Source: Euphorbia lathyris | Taxonomy: Eukaryota > Streptophyta > Magnoliopsida > Malpighiales > Euphorbiaceae | NCBI RefSeq assembly: GCF_963576675.1 | Contig: NC_088916.1 | Coordinates: 24,713,501 to 24,777,500 of the forward strand | DNA length: 64,000 bases | Direction: 5' to 3' | Part shown: positions 1 to 11,049 of the stretch, in pieces | Numbering within the stretch: the stretch's first letter is position 1 | Layout of the letters: each line of letters begins with the position of its first letter | Program-made: the position numbers and the translations under genes | The notes under the pieces: generated by a model | Databases searched by the model: none | The model's input: only the letters and a program-made list of their open reading frames with translations | What the model was told of the DNA's origin: nothing

Positions 1-2997
1 CAGGAGCTAAAACAGACTAAGGAACTTAAGAAAGGAAGCATAAACTTGCGAGTGGGAAATGGAGCAAGAGTTGCCGCCCTCGCAATTGGAGATTATGTTT
101 TACTTTTGCGCTCTGGGCTTGTAATAGAATTAAGGAATTGTTTATACGTTCCTGAGATGTCTCGTAACATTATTTCTATTAGCCGTCTTGTTGACGACGG
201 TTTTCATATTTCAATAAAGAACAATAGTTGCAATTTTTATAAAGATTCGATCTTTTATTTTTCAAGAATATCACAAAATGGGATTTATATGTTAGATGAT
301 AAAACTCCTGTTTTTGCAATTGATACCAAAAGACATAAGATAGATAATTCAACTTACTTGTGGCATTGTCGTTTAGGCCATATAAACAAGAGACGCATGC
401 TAAAGCTACATTCAGATGGGCTTATAGATCCAATCGATTCCGAATCATTGGAAACATGCGAATCATGTTTAAAAGGTAAAATGACAAAGACACCCTTTAG
501 CAATAAAGGTGAGCGTGTATCAGACACTCTAGGACTCATTCATTCAGATGTATGCGGTCCTATGTCAGTCCAAGCGAGAGGAGGATTCAGATACTTCATA
601 AGCTTCATAGATGACCATACTCGATATGGTTACATCTACTTGATGAGGCACAAATCAGAAGCTTTTGACAAGTTCAAATGCTTCAAGAATGAAGTGGAAA
701 ATCAATTAGGAAAGAAAATAAAGACGCTTCGATCCGATCGAGGTGGCGAATATCTTTCAGATGATTTTCTGAATTATCTAACTGAATGTGGGATATGCTC
801 ACAATGGACACCTCCCTATACACCACAACACAATAGTGTATCCGAGAGGAGAAACCGTACCCTATTAGGTATGGTACGATCCATGATGAGCATGGCCTTA
901 CTTCCAAAGTCGTTCTGGGGCTATGCCTTAGAAACTGTCCTCTTCACCCTAAACCGAGTACCAACTAAATCCGCTAGTTCCACACCATATGAATTGTTCG
1001 TTGGTAGGAAACCTGTGTTCTCATTTATGAGAGTATGGGGTTGTTCAGCATATGTCAAACGCATAGCGTCCGACAAATTAGATTCTAAATCTGATAAATG
1101 TTTCTTCATTGGATATCCCAAAGAAACCATGGGGTATTACTTCTATCATCCAGATGATCAGAAAGTAATAGTATCTAGACACGCAACCTTCTTAGAGAAA
1201 GAGTTTCTCGAAGAAACACAAAAGGGAAGCGTGATTGAACTCGACGAAGTTCAAGAGGAAGAAACGCCGACTGAAACAACAGAAGCGGTTGAGGTACCCG
1301 AAGAAGTCCCATTAGATGAGACAATAGTGGCACCTATTCGTAGATCACGAAGAGTTCGTGAACTCCCAGTTAGATATGGTTTTCTAGTGGGAGATGATAA
1401 CGAGGTTCCCGTGTTAGACGACGAACCCGAAAACTACGAAGAGGCTCTTACTAGTCCAGATTCTAAAGCATGGCTTGAAGTCATGGATTCTGAAATGGAT
1501 TCCATGTATGCTAACCAAGTGTGGACTTTGGTTGATCCACCCGAAGGGATAATTCCCATTGGGTGCAGGTGGATCTTCAAAAGGAAGACTGACATGGATG
1601 GAAAGGTTAGCACCTACAAGGCTAGGTTGGTAGCGAAAGGACATCGTCAGAAACAAGGTGTTGATTATGACGAAACCTTCTCTCCTGTTGCTATGTCCAA
1701 ATCAATCAGAATCATGCTTGCAATTGCCGCTCATTTTGATTATGAGATTTGGCAAATGGATGTGAAAACAGCTTTCCTAAATGGAAATCTGCTTGAGGAT
1801 GTATATATGATGCAGCCTGAAGGTTTCATATCAAAGGATGCAAATAAAGTTTGCAAACTTCAGAGATCCATTTATGGACTCAAGCAAGCATCTAGAAGCT
1901 GGAATAAGCGTTTTGACGAAACCATAAAACAATTTGGTTTCGAACAAAATTGCGAAGAAGCTTGCATTTACAAGAAAGCAAGTGGGAGCTCTATAGCATT
2001 TCTCATACTATATGTGGACGATATACTGTTAATGGGAAATGACATTGCTCTATTACAATCGGTGAAAGTATGGTTATCCGGTAACTTCTCAATGAAAGAC
2101 CTTGGTGAAGCAGCCTATATACTTGGTATAAAGATCTACAGGGATAGATCGCGTAGACTGCTTAGTCTTTCACAGGCTACATACATTGAAAAGGTGCTAA
2201 ATCGGTTTAGCATGCTTGAATCGAAATGAGGTAAGTTACCCATGGTACATGGAGTAAAGTTAAACAATCATCAATGTCCTAAAACTGATGATGACAAACG
2301 ACGCATGGTTGTAGTCCCGTACGCCAGTGCGATCGGTTCGATTATGTATGCTATGCTATGCACTAGACCTGACGTAGCGTTCGCGTTATCTGTAACGAGT
2401 CGTTACCAAGGGAATCCGGGAGACGAGCATTGGATTGTCGTCAAGAACATTCTTAAGTACTTGAGAAGGACTAAAGATATGTGCCTAGTGTACGGAGAAG
2501 GAGATCTGAAAATTGAAGGATTTTCAGACGCTAGTCATCTCACAGATGAGAATGATTTTAAATCCCAATCAGGATACCTGTTTATCTTGAATGGGGGCGC
2601 GGTCAGTTGGAAAAGTTCCAAGCAGGGAAGCGTAGCTTTCTCTACGACCGAGTCAAAGTATATCGTTGCTGCGGAAGCAGCAAAGGAAACAGTTTGGATT
2701 AGAAAGTTCATTACAGAACTAGGTGTGGTGCCTGACATTGTCAATCCCATTACTCTGTACTGTGATAACAATGGAGCCATTGCGCAAGCAAAGGAACCAC
2801 GGTCTCATAATGCATCCAAGCACTACCTAAAGCGATACCACATCATTAGAGAGATTGTGGCTAGAGGAGATGTGAGAATGGAAAGAGTACCTACAGAGGA
2901 CAACATTGCAGATCCGTTGACAAAGCCTTTAACCCAGAAAGTACATGATCGTCATTTAACTTCTACTGGGATAAGTTTTAGAAACAATTGGCTTTAG
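1..2997 (+). pseudogene. copia A pol: integrase, reverse transcriptase, RNase H; one in-frame stop
   Basis: This is the polyprotein that integrates and copies the element. It is open from base 1, so there is no true start here; the codon at 46 is an internal TTG. Domains, with residues counted from base 46: GAG-pre-integrase with LWHCRLGHINKRRM (about 105); integrase core with catalytic D168 (HSDVCGP), D231 (RSDRGGEY) and E267 (VSERRN), the expected D,D-35-E spacing; reverse transcriptase with YVDD at 656-659. A TGA at 2227-2229 interrupts the frame after SMLESK. The downstream part (2242-2997) is in the same frame and carries the end of the reverse transcriptase and the RNase H region (GYLFILNGGAVSWKSSKQG). 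Copia B has CGA at the same codon, so the stop is a C-to-T transition. Apart from this stop, pol appears intact in the window. Confidence 0.93.
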
Positions 2998-3011
2998 TCC
3001 AAGTGGGAGTA

Positions 3012-5077
3012 TGTTGGGGTTTAGTGTCCTATAGACAATTGTTGCAGGATACAAACTTAATGTAAATGAATTGTTCTTTATATCATTTGTTTTAATGAGA
3101 TATATGTTTTATAACTATATAAAGGCAATCCCTTTTAAGCACTAAATAAAGTCTAATAAAAGGAAATCCGTAAGTTTGTTTAAAGTGATTATAAAGTGTT
3201 CATACAAGCATGAAGTGAGACAAAACTTTATAATAAACTAACAAACTTAAAACCACCACAAGTCAAGTGATATGTTTAGGATTGATATATCATTGTTGAG
3301 ACTTGTATGTAACAATGTTTTCTGTCCGAAAGAAAGCAGATCTCACAAGCTTCATATATATAGATATCTAGACAGTTACATAGATCCGATGAAACGTCGT
3401 TCATTAGGATTGGGGATCCGACTTGAGATAACAGGATGGGTAGATTCATCCTTGCCACCTGTTCATCTCATTGGTATTAATAGGTATAACTAATCCTCAG
3501 ACTCAAAGGAATGTTAATTGGTCATCCTGAATTACTGAATGTGAGACTTTGATCCTGTGGTCCCACGATCCTTAACAGAGATGACTCTGGGGTGTGAACT
3601 GCAAAGGTTGGGTGTCACAGGAGGTAATGTCAGGGTAGTTATACATTGGATTGAGCATTTATCACTCCCGATTAATGGGAGATATATCCAAGGATCGCTT
3701 GTGGAAGACTCGACTCTAAATCCTTGCAAGGTGATAGCTTAAGAGTAGAAATACAGATTTCACTTAACCTATCTATTTGAGTTGACTCGGCCTGTACAAG
3801 TAAAATAAACGTCTCGCTATATGTGACTTGACATCACCCATAGTCATAAGATTCAGTTCAAGGATATAGTTGATAAAGGATCGAATTATACTGTAACTAA
3901 TACGGAAGGGTTAACGACAGAATCAACCTGTCTTCTTAATGGACTCTGGGGGAGTGATTACAGACTTGTCAATAACATACTCAGTACATCATTCCGTTAT
4001 ACAAGGATTAAATATAATTCTTGAAGAAATTAATTTAATAGTTGCATACGGCCAGAAGTAGTAAGAACCTAATGGATCACACATAAGACTTGGAACCAAA
4101 AGAGAGATGGATGTGATTAATAGATGGAAGCCCAATTGAGCCCAGTAAGGCCCATTTAAATGGAGGGGGCCGAAATTTATATATAGAAATAAGGAATTAT
4201 TTTAATTCCATTAATCCTAATTTGATTGGGTTTGTGAATTAAATTAATTAAGAGATAATTAAGTTAGGAGTTTTAATTAGATTAATATACTCCTATTATT
4301 ATCCAATTAGGTTATTTATTATTATCCTAAATGTATTTGATATATTATAAGATAATAATTAGGAATCCTATTCCGAATGGAATTCCTATTAAGTAACTTA
4401 TTCCTATCTAACTAGGGTTTAGATACAAGCGACTACATATACCCCCTCCTTATGAGAATTTCAACTAAGCCTCCTACTCCCCTCTATGTGATTTTCGAAA
4501 CCTACATTAAGAGAGAGAGAGTGAATTCGCATCCCCTAGTTCGTGGACAAGAATTCATACGGCTTCCGTCAATTGATTAATCTCATTCATCTCCTTTTCT
4601 CTTTGATCTTGTGTTGGTTAATTAGAGGCAATCTATTTTGGTTGCATCTCATAAGGGTTGATTCTAACTTAATCTAACTGTGTTCGCGAAAGAAGGAAAA
4701 ACAATCAAAAGGGAGAAATTCGTTTTTCTTCGCCTACATCAGGTCAGTTCACTATTTCGTGGATTCCCGGAGATTGAACCGTCTGATCGTCGCGAGTTTT
4801 GGACAGTAGCTTCTAGACATATTCTTCCACGGTTCCACCGAAGGGATTGTCGTTCGGAGGTCTGGAAGGTCTGTTTCGGATAGGGGCAGATTGGTAAACA
4901 GTTTACATCTCCTTTGAAGTTGTGGGCACTTCGTTTGCAATGGTAGATTGATCATCGAAAGGTATTTCTTCTTATCCCTCTTTATATGAAATAACGATTA
5001 ACGGATCCTATGTTTAAAAAGGAAGTAGGCTAAAATTTTATATTTCCGCTGCTATACCTTAGCCTTAATTTCCTTCA
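3012..5077 (+). repeat. 3' LTR of copia A (2066 bp)
   Basis: The LTR begins TGTTGGGG and ends CCTTCA, giving the canonical TG...CA ends. It follows the purine-rich tract CCAAGTGGGAGTA (about 2999-3011), which primes plus-strand synthesis. It matches the two LTRs of copia B along its whole length and includes the stretch near 4435-4495 that the 5' LTR of copia B has lost. TATATATA-type promoter candidates lie near 4176 and 4435. Short reading frames inside it (for example 4680-4883) recur in the other LTRs and are not genes. Confidence 0.93.
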
Positions 5078-5952
5078 CCTCTACTCACTCCTATAACTAC
5101 CGATGAGTACTATAACCAAGTACTCAGCTTCTCCTTTCTATTCTTCTATAAATAATAGGTGTTTGTCCTAAACAACAATTGCTAAGACACTTTAGATGAA
5201 TGAAATCACTCTAGACTTTTACACAATGATTGGAATTGGTGTAAGATTTGCTTTGCTTTTCTCACAGAACTTCAAGTATGAATTTGGTCAGCGTTTCGAC
5301 TTGATTGAAGATCTGCATCGAATGAAGCATTTGAGAGGCCTATTTATAGTGACACTTCAAGCACCGGTGATTTCGAATTTCGAAATAACCATTGGAGGCT
5401 AACGGCTTCCTGTTGCTTTCACTCTGGACGTACTCAGTGTCGTTGGCCAATGAGATTCTTGTGTCTTCTGTTTACGGCAGTGCTCAACAGCTTTACGTCA
5501 GATGAACAGAATGTTTCGACATTTATAGTAAAGTCTTCCAGACAGCTTACTATGTCTTCTGAGCTTTACCTAAAGTAGAAATACTTTGTCTCTAAGTTGG
5601 TTCTGTTCTGCCGCTGACTTGTACTTCTTGTCCTTCCACTCAACAGCTTCATCTTGAAGCAATTGATAGAAGGCTTCTCGATCCTTCTTCATATTGAGCT
5701 AGTGCTTTGCTTAGAACGACTGCGTTTTGTCTTCTTGGGCCGTGAGGTCTTGATCTGTTGACTTGGGCTTGACTTCCTCTTATGGGCCTTTAGGCTTTTT
5801 ATCTTAATGTCTTTAAATCAAATTAACTCAACATTGAACAAACACATTAGTGTGAATAAATCAAAGCATTTAAATTTAATGTGTTAGAATATTTTTATCA
5901 TTTACATAAATAATTTTGTCAAATCAAAATCATGTGGAAAGGTGTTTCAACA
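5078..5952 (-). repeat. Truncated copia LTR (diverged relative of the copia C LTR), minus orientation
   Basis: The right end GGTGTTTCAACA is the reverse complement of the LTR start TGTTGAAACAC seen at 49300. The left part (CCTCTACTCACTCCTATAAC) corresponds to the LTR interior, as also seen near 6841 and, inverted, near 50100-50170. It stops abruptly at 5078, where the copia A LTR ends. This LTR was therefore the target of the copia A insertion, and its other half should lie left of the window. It differs from the 6367-7701 copy at many positions, so it is an older or separate insertion. Confidence 0.8.
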
Positions 5953-6366
5953 TAAGTTGTCTTGGATAAGCAAGGAATAGACATGCACGAATAAGTTGTC
6001 TACTTGTTATAGCATGTTCACTTGAATATACATATGTCTACTTGAATAAGTTGTCTACTTGTTATATCATGTTAGACATACTCTTAAAGCTGAAAATGTT
6101 ATGAACTCAACTGACTCATTTTTATTTGAACATGAGTTATGCTGATAAGTAAGGATTCTGAATGCAATTCGTTTATGAAGCATGTATTAAAGGGTAAATT
6201 TAGGCTAATTATAAGATATATTTTGATTAGATAGAATATACATATACATACGAACTGAATAACAAGATCTACATAAAGGGTTATGTATGTGCATTGGTCA
6301 TACTCTTACTATGTTCCTTTCCACTCGGTTTGATATCGTAACAACAACATTAAACATGGTGATAGG
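5953..6366. other. Spacer between two LTRs, with an imperfect direct repeat
   Basis: No coding sequence was recognised. A 30-bp direct repeat (5989-6018 and 6044-6073, one mismatch, core AATAAGTTGTCTACTTGTTA) is present. A stretch near 6245-6290 resembles the duplicated unit that begins at 7718 (shared ACATAC.AACTGAATA). This piece is probably a diverged relic of the same sequence. Confidence 0.5.
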
Positions 6367-7701
6367 TGTTGGTCCCTTGTAAGGTTGCAAGTATAGTTCC
6401 AAGGGGGGGTTAGGAACTATTTAAACTTTTTCGAAATTAGGGCAGACTTCTTTTTCTAAGAAAAAAGGTTTTAACAGCGGCGCTGAGTAAACAGCAAGAT
6501 ACTGGCTTAGTCAACTGGTGACTAGGTCAGTTTCTTAGCTTGAGTCAGGAGATAGCACTTAGAGTCTATTCCTGAGCTCAGATGTTTAACGCGCACAACT
6601 CAACTTGACCTCTTTACTTGGTCAGTTTTTGGTTAATTTAAGCAAGCAATATATATAAGGAGTTAAAGGTAAGAAATACTTTACTCATCAAATTTATCCA
6701 GGTTCGGCTTCTTCTAAGCGTACGTCCTGTCCCCGGAACACGTTCCGAGATTTCGAATCCTCTACTGAGCTCTTTAAAGGTAGAGCCTCAAACCCTTTAC
6801 AATCTTAGCAACTGAGTATAACAAGAGTACCTTCCTCTATACCTCTACTCAATCCTAATCTCTTGCTGAGTACTATAACCGAGTACTCGGCCTCTCCTTT
6901 CTATCTCTAGAAATGATAAGTGTTTTGTCCTATACAAAGATTTGCTAAGTTACTTTAGACGATTGAAATAATCACTCTAGACTTTTACACAAATGTATGA
7001 ATTGTAGTGTAAGATTTGCTTTGCTTCTTGATTGCAGAACTTGTGTAGAAATTTGGTCAGCGTAACTGCTTGATCAAGTTCTGTGTTGAGTGAAGTTTCT
7101 GATGGCACTATTTATAGAGACGTCTGGGCATCGGTCATTTCGAATTTCGAAATAACCGTTGGAGGGAAACGGCTACATGTCGTTGTCATCCTGACTTGCT
7201 CAGAGCTCTCAGCCAATCAGATTCACGTATCTTCTGTCCTCGGTAAGCTCAGCAGACTGTTCCTCCTTTTATGGTAAATTCAACTAGACAGCATACTGTG
7301 TCGTCTGAACTTTACCCAAAGTAGAAATACTTTGTTTGGAGGTTTTCATATGCCAGCTGCTGTCTTGTACGCTTTGTCGAGACTACTCAGCAGCTTCATC
7401 TTGAAGTTGTTCCCGAAGGTCTTCTAGATCCTTCTCATGCTGAGTTGCGTTTTACCCAAAGCGACAGCGTTTTAAAAACACGTGCCGAGTTGTACTGAGT
7501 TGTTTGACTTGGGCCTTGGCTTCCGTATTGGGCTTGGGCCTTTTAATTCTTATGTCTCATAAACAAATTTAACTCAACATTGAACAAACACATTAGTAGA
7601 ATAAATCAAAGCAATTAAACTTAGTGTGTTTAGAATATGTATTTTAAATTATACTTAAACAATTTTGCCAAATCAAAATTATGTGGAAAGGTGTTTCAAC
7701 A
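6367..7701 (-). repeat. Solo or isolated copia LTR, same family as copia C, minus orientation (1335 bp)
   Basis: The reverse complement starts TGTTGAAACAC (right end, 7701) and ends GGGACCAACA (left end, 6367). It is collinear with the LTR at 49300-50632, which is 1333 bp. No tRNA-Met primer-binding site lies next to its 3' end (left of 6367), so it is not a 5' LTR. The flanks ATAGG (6362-6366) and ATATG (7702-7706) match at four of five bases, which fits an old target duplication and hence a solo LTR. A minus-strand transcription start region is suggested by CTATTTATAGAGACG near 7109-7123. Confidence 0.8.
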
Positions 7702-7920
7702 ATATGTTTATCATGCATTCAACACAAATAGAGTCCCTTGTTTTGACAGCATCATAAACCTCATTACCAAGTTCAGAGTACCATGAGTACAACCCAAGTG
7801 GAAGGAGCATTGTAAAAGAGTCAGTTTAGTCTACTTGCACATACATACAAACTGAATAGCAAAGCTCTACGTTATATTGCAAAAGGGGGGATGAGTGTTG
7901 CCTTTCAATTGTAATTGATG

Positions 7921-8047
7921 GTCCAAAGCTCCTTAGTTGTTCTGACTAGTGAAAGGAAATTTGGAATTGGAATGAGAACCACATTTGGAGCTCACATTGC
8001 CTTTCGATTCTCCTTTCACTTAGTCAAGACAGCTTAGGAGATTTGAA
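7921..8047. other. Imperfect ~125-nt hairpin 1
   Basis: The left arm starting GTCCAAAGCTCC pairs with the right arm ending GCTTAGGAGATTTGAA. Pairing continues with several mismatches through GAAAGGA/TCCTTTC towards a short central loop near GAGAACCACATTTGG. It is the diverged partner of hairpin 2. It may be a foldback transposon (MITE) or a non-coding RNA precursor. Nothing in the sequence decides between these. Confidence 0.6.
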
Positions 8048-8210
8048 TACCTTTCATATTCAGCACAAACAGAGTCCCTTGTGGTGACAGCATCATAACC
8101 CTCATTGCCAAGTTCAGAGTACAATGAGTACAACCCAAGTGGAAGGAGCAAAAAGGTCAGTTTAGGAGCACAAAGCTCTACGTTATATTACAAAAGGGGG
8201 AGAATTAAAG

Positions 8211-8338
8211 GTCCAAATCTCCATAACTATTTTGAGTGGAGAAAGGAAATTTCGAATTGGAATGAGAACCACATTTGGAGCTCGCATTGCCTTTCGATTC
8301 TCCTTTCCCTCACTCAAGATAGTTTAGGAGATTTGGAC
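8211..8338. other. Near-perfect ~128-nt hairpin 2
   Basis: The left arm (GTCCAAATCTCC...) and the right arm (...GGAGATTTGGAC) are reverse complements over about 60 bases each, with few mismatches and a small loop around 8270-8280. The pairing is better than in hairpin 1. Size and pairing resemble a plant microRNA-type or inverted-duplication precursor, but I do not recognise a known mature microRNA in either arm. Confidence 0.65.
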
Positions 8339-8352
8339 ACCCTCATATCCAC

Positions 8353-9439
8353 TTTGCATACTCCTCAGTCCATATCCGGGCGATCCCCTCATACTCTTCC
8401 CTATTGTTGCGGTATTGCTCAGCAACTGCTTCTTACCCAGGATATGGCTCCTCAATGTGGGGCTGTAGAAGTAGATCATATAAGTGCCACAGACACTACA
8501 AAATGCATAGAATAATTAGAACAAAAATATAATGTTGTATTTTTATCAAAAGAAATAGATAAATGGTTGCATTATACTGTGGCAGTGGAAAAGCAATGGT
8601 TATTAAGGATACGGGGAAGTTGAATCAACCTTTGAGGATCCACGTTAGGATGATATATCCTATTCTAGAAGCAAAACTGAGAATAAGAGGAGAGATTTAT
8701 TAGTGTATGTTTCATGTAGGTGATTATATTTTACTGATATGAGTTAATATTTACTCTTGGAAGACTGTCTGGGAAATCCGGAGGGTAGCTGACTCTGATT
8801 TCAAATACACCTCTTTCATATCGGGTGTATTGGGGGTCTTTCATTCTGATCGACCATTTGAAGAAGTTACCATTGAGAGGACATGTACGTTATCATCCAA
8901 GAAGAGACATTAGAAATACACAGAAGAAACCAAGAAGAGTACAGAACAACTATGGATTGACATTACGTACCATCTATAGCCAGAAGCCACTCTGGGTTCT
9001 CCATGTACAATTTCTCCAAGTCGGCAATTATGTCGTGTGGAGTTTCAATAAGGGGATCCATAGTGATATGATTGTGGTAAGTGAAAGGCCGTAAAAGGGG
9101 AAGAGTCACGTAATTACTACTGAGTTTAGAGATGTGTGTAATATTAATGACTTGCTTGGCTTTTGCAGATACCAAGACCTTTAGGATTATAGGCCTAATT
9201 ATTACTCCAAGATATGGATTGACTTATGGAAGATTGGTTATTTTTTGTGTGTTTTAATTCAGAAATGTATTGGTTATTGAATATATGGATTTGACGTTAT
9301 AGGCACAAATGTAAACATATTATGAGTATTGGTCTCCATTAAAATTAAAACCATTGATATACAGAATTTCATCTTCATATTTTAGAATGTTTCTGTATTC
9401 AGGTATAAAAACCAGAAATTCAAACGAAAAAGAAGGCAT
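8353..9439. other. Unassigned stretch; possible degraded gene or CACTA interior
   Basis: No family was recognised. Short frames on both strands (8825-9094 plus, 8963-9175 minus) have no familiar motif. A plausible donor (GTGGTAAGTGAA near 9075) and acceptor (GGCTTTTGCAG near 9167) on the plus strand hint at a gene fragment. CACTACAAAATGC at 8494 could be the left end of the CACTA element that ends at 9880, but the 3-bp flanks (AGA and AAA) do not match. Confidence 0.3.
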
Positions 9440-9880
9440 AAAGTGACATCTTAATTTTTAAAAATGTCATCTAAACAGCGATAAAAATACATTAGAATAA
9501 AAGTATCTGCCATATGAAAAAAATCATTTGACATGATTGATTAAGACATGTGCCATCTAAACAGGCTATAACGGCAGAAATTATTATACGAACTGTCATC
9601 TCAAATTAAATATGCCAATTTCCCACAACCTCACCAACGGTTTTAATTGTTAGAATGTCATGTGATGACATTAAAGGTGACAGCAGTAATAAATAAGCTG
9701 CATTGTAACAAGGGTAAGATGACATTAAACAAATAGGCTAATGTCATGTGTGATGACGAAACATGACAAAACCTGACCGTCGTGTGAAGGTACACTAAAC
9801 GGCAGCGAGTCCCGTGATAGATTTATATCTCGCGAGACGATGGTTTTTAATTGTCGTCTGAATAGGGTTTTGGCGTAGTG
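9440..9880. mobile_element. Right end of a CACTA (En/Spm-type) DNA transposon
   Basis: The end GGGTTTTGGCGTAGTG reads CACTACGCCAAAACCC on the other strand, a CACTA terminus. The 400 bases inside carry many short motifs of the form TGACAT/ATGTCA in both orientations (near 9443, 9466, 9530, 9590, 9655, 9668, 9718, 9740). These are the subterminal repeats typical of the superfamily, to which the transposase binds. No transposase coding sequence is visible, so this is a non-autonomous copy or a remnant. Confidence 0.6.
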
Positions 9881-10418
9881 AAAGTTGTTTAGAGCATGAA
9901 ACTATAATTTTTTATTTTCCAAATCATCATTAATCACTTTCCGTCTTTTAACCAAATAAAACGTAAATAATTTTAAAATAAAAAATATTCAAGAATTAAA
10001 GTTTCTTAGAATATAATTTCAATCAACTGTACTATAAAAGATTACTTATTATTGGAGTGGTCATTTTGATCAACTATTACTAAAGTTTAGTACTATAATG
10101 CTTGATTTTGATGTTTATGCGTGTAATTTATCCATAATGCTTTCAATAAAAGTTAAATATAGTATAGAAGCAGCCGTTATTAGAAAAAAGAATGGCATAG
10201 AGCGATGTGAAAGCTGGTAGACAGAAAGAAGATAAATAACACAAAGACAAGACAAGAAACAACAAATATACATACTGTTTCATTTCATATATATGTAGTA
10301 TAAATGAAAACATTTTATTCCAATATATATATATATGTATATAGTAGTAGTCACACTATCCTTAGTGTGCATGGGATATTAATTAATTTTTTGTTAGATA
10401 GATAAGAAAAGAAAGAAT
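9881..10418. other. Intergenic, AT-rich, 3' flank of the GASA gene
   Basis: No gene or recognised repeat was seen. A short (AT)n run lies at about 10325-10342. The part nearest 10418 would hold the 3' UTR and polyadenylation signals of the minus-strand GASA gene. Confidence 0.5.
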
Positions 10419-10990
10419 TTAAGGGCACTTGGGTCTGCCACCATGGGTCTTCATGTTAGCATAGCAAGGACAGACATCTTGATTGCCAGAAGTACCAGGA
10501 GGCACGCAGTTGCACCTCTCGCAGCAAGTGTTGCATGCCCTTATGCACATTTTCTGCCTTGATGCTTTGCTGCATCTGTACTCACATTTCCCACTGCAAT
10601 CTGATTCACATAACAATATTTATTCAATTCACAACAACAAACACCAGTGGGCAGAGACAGGATTTTATATACGGGAATATTAAAAAAAATTGAGGATGAA
10701 GAGGTTTAAAACCTCCTATGATAAAACATCCATACCCACTCAACCATTTCAAAATGTTGAAATTATCCTACAAAAATGCCAACATAAACTAAAATTAGGG
10801 GCTATCATATACCAAACCGTCGGCCGGGGGCCGTAGCCCTGGCCGGATCCGCCTCTGACAAACACTACTTCAGAATAAGATGCATTTACTTACCTATTGT
10901 TGCAGCAGCTTCAACAACATTCAGCTCATTTATAAGCAGATGGAAGCAAATCAGTGCAAAAAACAAGAGATTCATCTTCATATTAGCCAT
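10419..10990 (-). CDS. GASA/snakin-family cysteine-rich peptide (two exons)
   Basis: This encodes a 92-residue secreted peptide of the gibberellin-regulated GASA/snakin family, whose members act in the cell wall or apoplast in growth control and antimicrobial defence. Exon 1 is 10894-10990 (97 nt; ATG at 10988-10990 on the minus strand) and exon 2 is 10419-10600 (182 nt, stop TAA). The 293-nt intron has a consensus donor (AG|GTAAGT) and an acceptor (ATCAG|ATT), with phase-1 joining. Residues 1 to about 28 form a signal peptide (hydrophobic LLFFALICFHLL, then a small-residue run EAAAT). The mature domain has exactly twelve cysteines spaced C-x3-C-x3-C-x8-C-x3-C-x2-CC-x2-C-x-C-x11-C-x-C-x12-C and ends GGRPKCP, which is the full family signature. 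Length is normal for snakin-1-like members, with almost no variable linker. The gene looks intact and functional. Confidence 0.95.
10601..10893 (-). other. Intron of the GASA gene
   Basis: This is 293 nt, with a GTAAGT donor at 10893-10888 and an AG acceptor at 10602-10601. The GC-rich piece near 10818-10857 (CGGCCGGGGGCCGTAGCCC) and CAGAGACAGGATTTTATA near 10652 resemble the two ends of a small plant repeat, so a short insertion in the intron is possible. Confidence 0.8.
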
Positions 10991-11041
10991 CTTGATCTTT
11001 CCAACACAATAATACAATTTATTTCCTTCAATCTGTTTTCC

Positions 11042-11049
11042 TATTTATA
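11042..11049 (-). promoter_or_regulatory. TATA box of the GASA gene
   Basis: On the minus strand this reads TATAAATA, about 52 nt upstream of the ATG. It implies transcription from about 11010-11020 and a very short 5' leader. It is the only good TATA match close upstream. Confidence 0.6.

Larger units (their letters stand above)
1..5077 (+). mobile_element. Ty1/copia retrotransposon A, 3' part (5' part outside window)
   Basis: The order is pol (integrase, then reverse transcriptase, then RNase H), a purine-rich tract, and an LTR. Integrase before reverse transcriptase is the Ty1/copia order. The reading frame is open from base 1, so the 5' LTR, gag and protease lie to the left of the window. 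The element is very close to copia B (16571-25755) in both pol and LTR, so the two are one family. It sits inside a minus-strand LTR of another copia family whose remaining part starts at 5078. The expected 5-bp target duplication on the right would be CCTCT (5078-5082), and the left copy is outside the window. Confidence 0.95.
7718..8352. repeat. Tandem duplication of a ~340-bp unit containing a long hairpin
   Basis: Unit 1 is 7718-8058 and unit 2 is 8059 to about 8352. Both open with TTCA.CACAAA.AGAGTCCC, then share CCAAGTTCAGAGTAC, AAGTGGAAGGAGCA, AAAGCTCTACGTTATATT and a long inverted repeat. Unit 2 has lost about 30-50 bases in the middle. No protein-coding frame was recognised. The short frame 8105-8515 crosses the hairpin and is not conserved between the units. 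Confidence 0.75.

Noticed and set aside
4680..4883. Small conserved frame present in all copia A/B LTRs (also 18184 and 25355)
   Set aside because: It is conserved because the LTRs are near-identical copies. It starts without an in-frame context and overlaps an opposite-strand frame equally conserved.
5989..6073. Short direct repeats as a CRISPR-like array
   Set aside because: Only two units with one spacer, in a plant genome; a simple local duplication explains them.
8963..9175. Minus-strand 70-codon frame with protein-like composition (IADLEKLYMENPEWLL)
   Set aside because: No family recognised and no supporting splice or start context. It is kept only as part of the unassigned stretch.
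8494..9880. A complete CACTA element from CACTACAAAATGC to GGCGTAGTG
   Set aside because: Only the first six bases match as inverted ends beyond the shared AAAA, the 3-bp flanks differ, and left subterminal repeats are absent.
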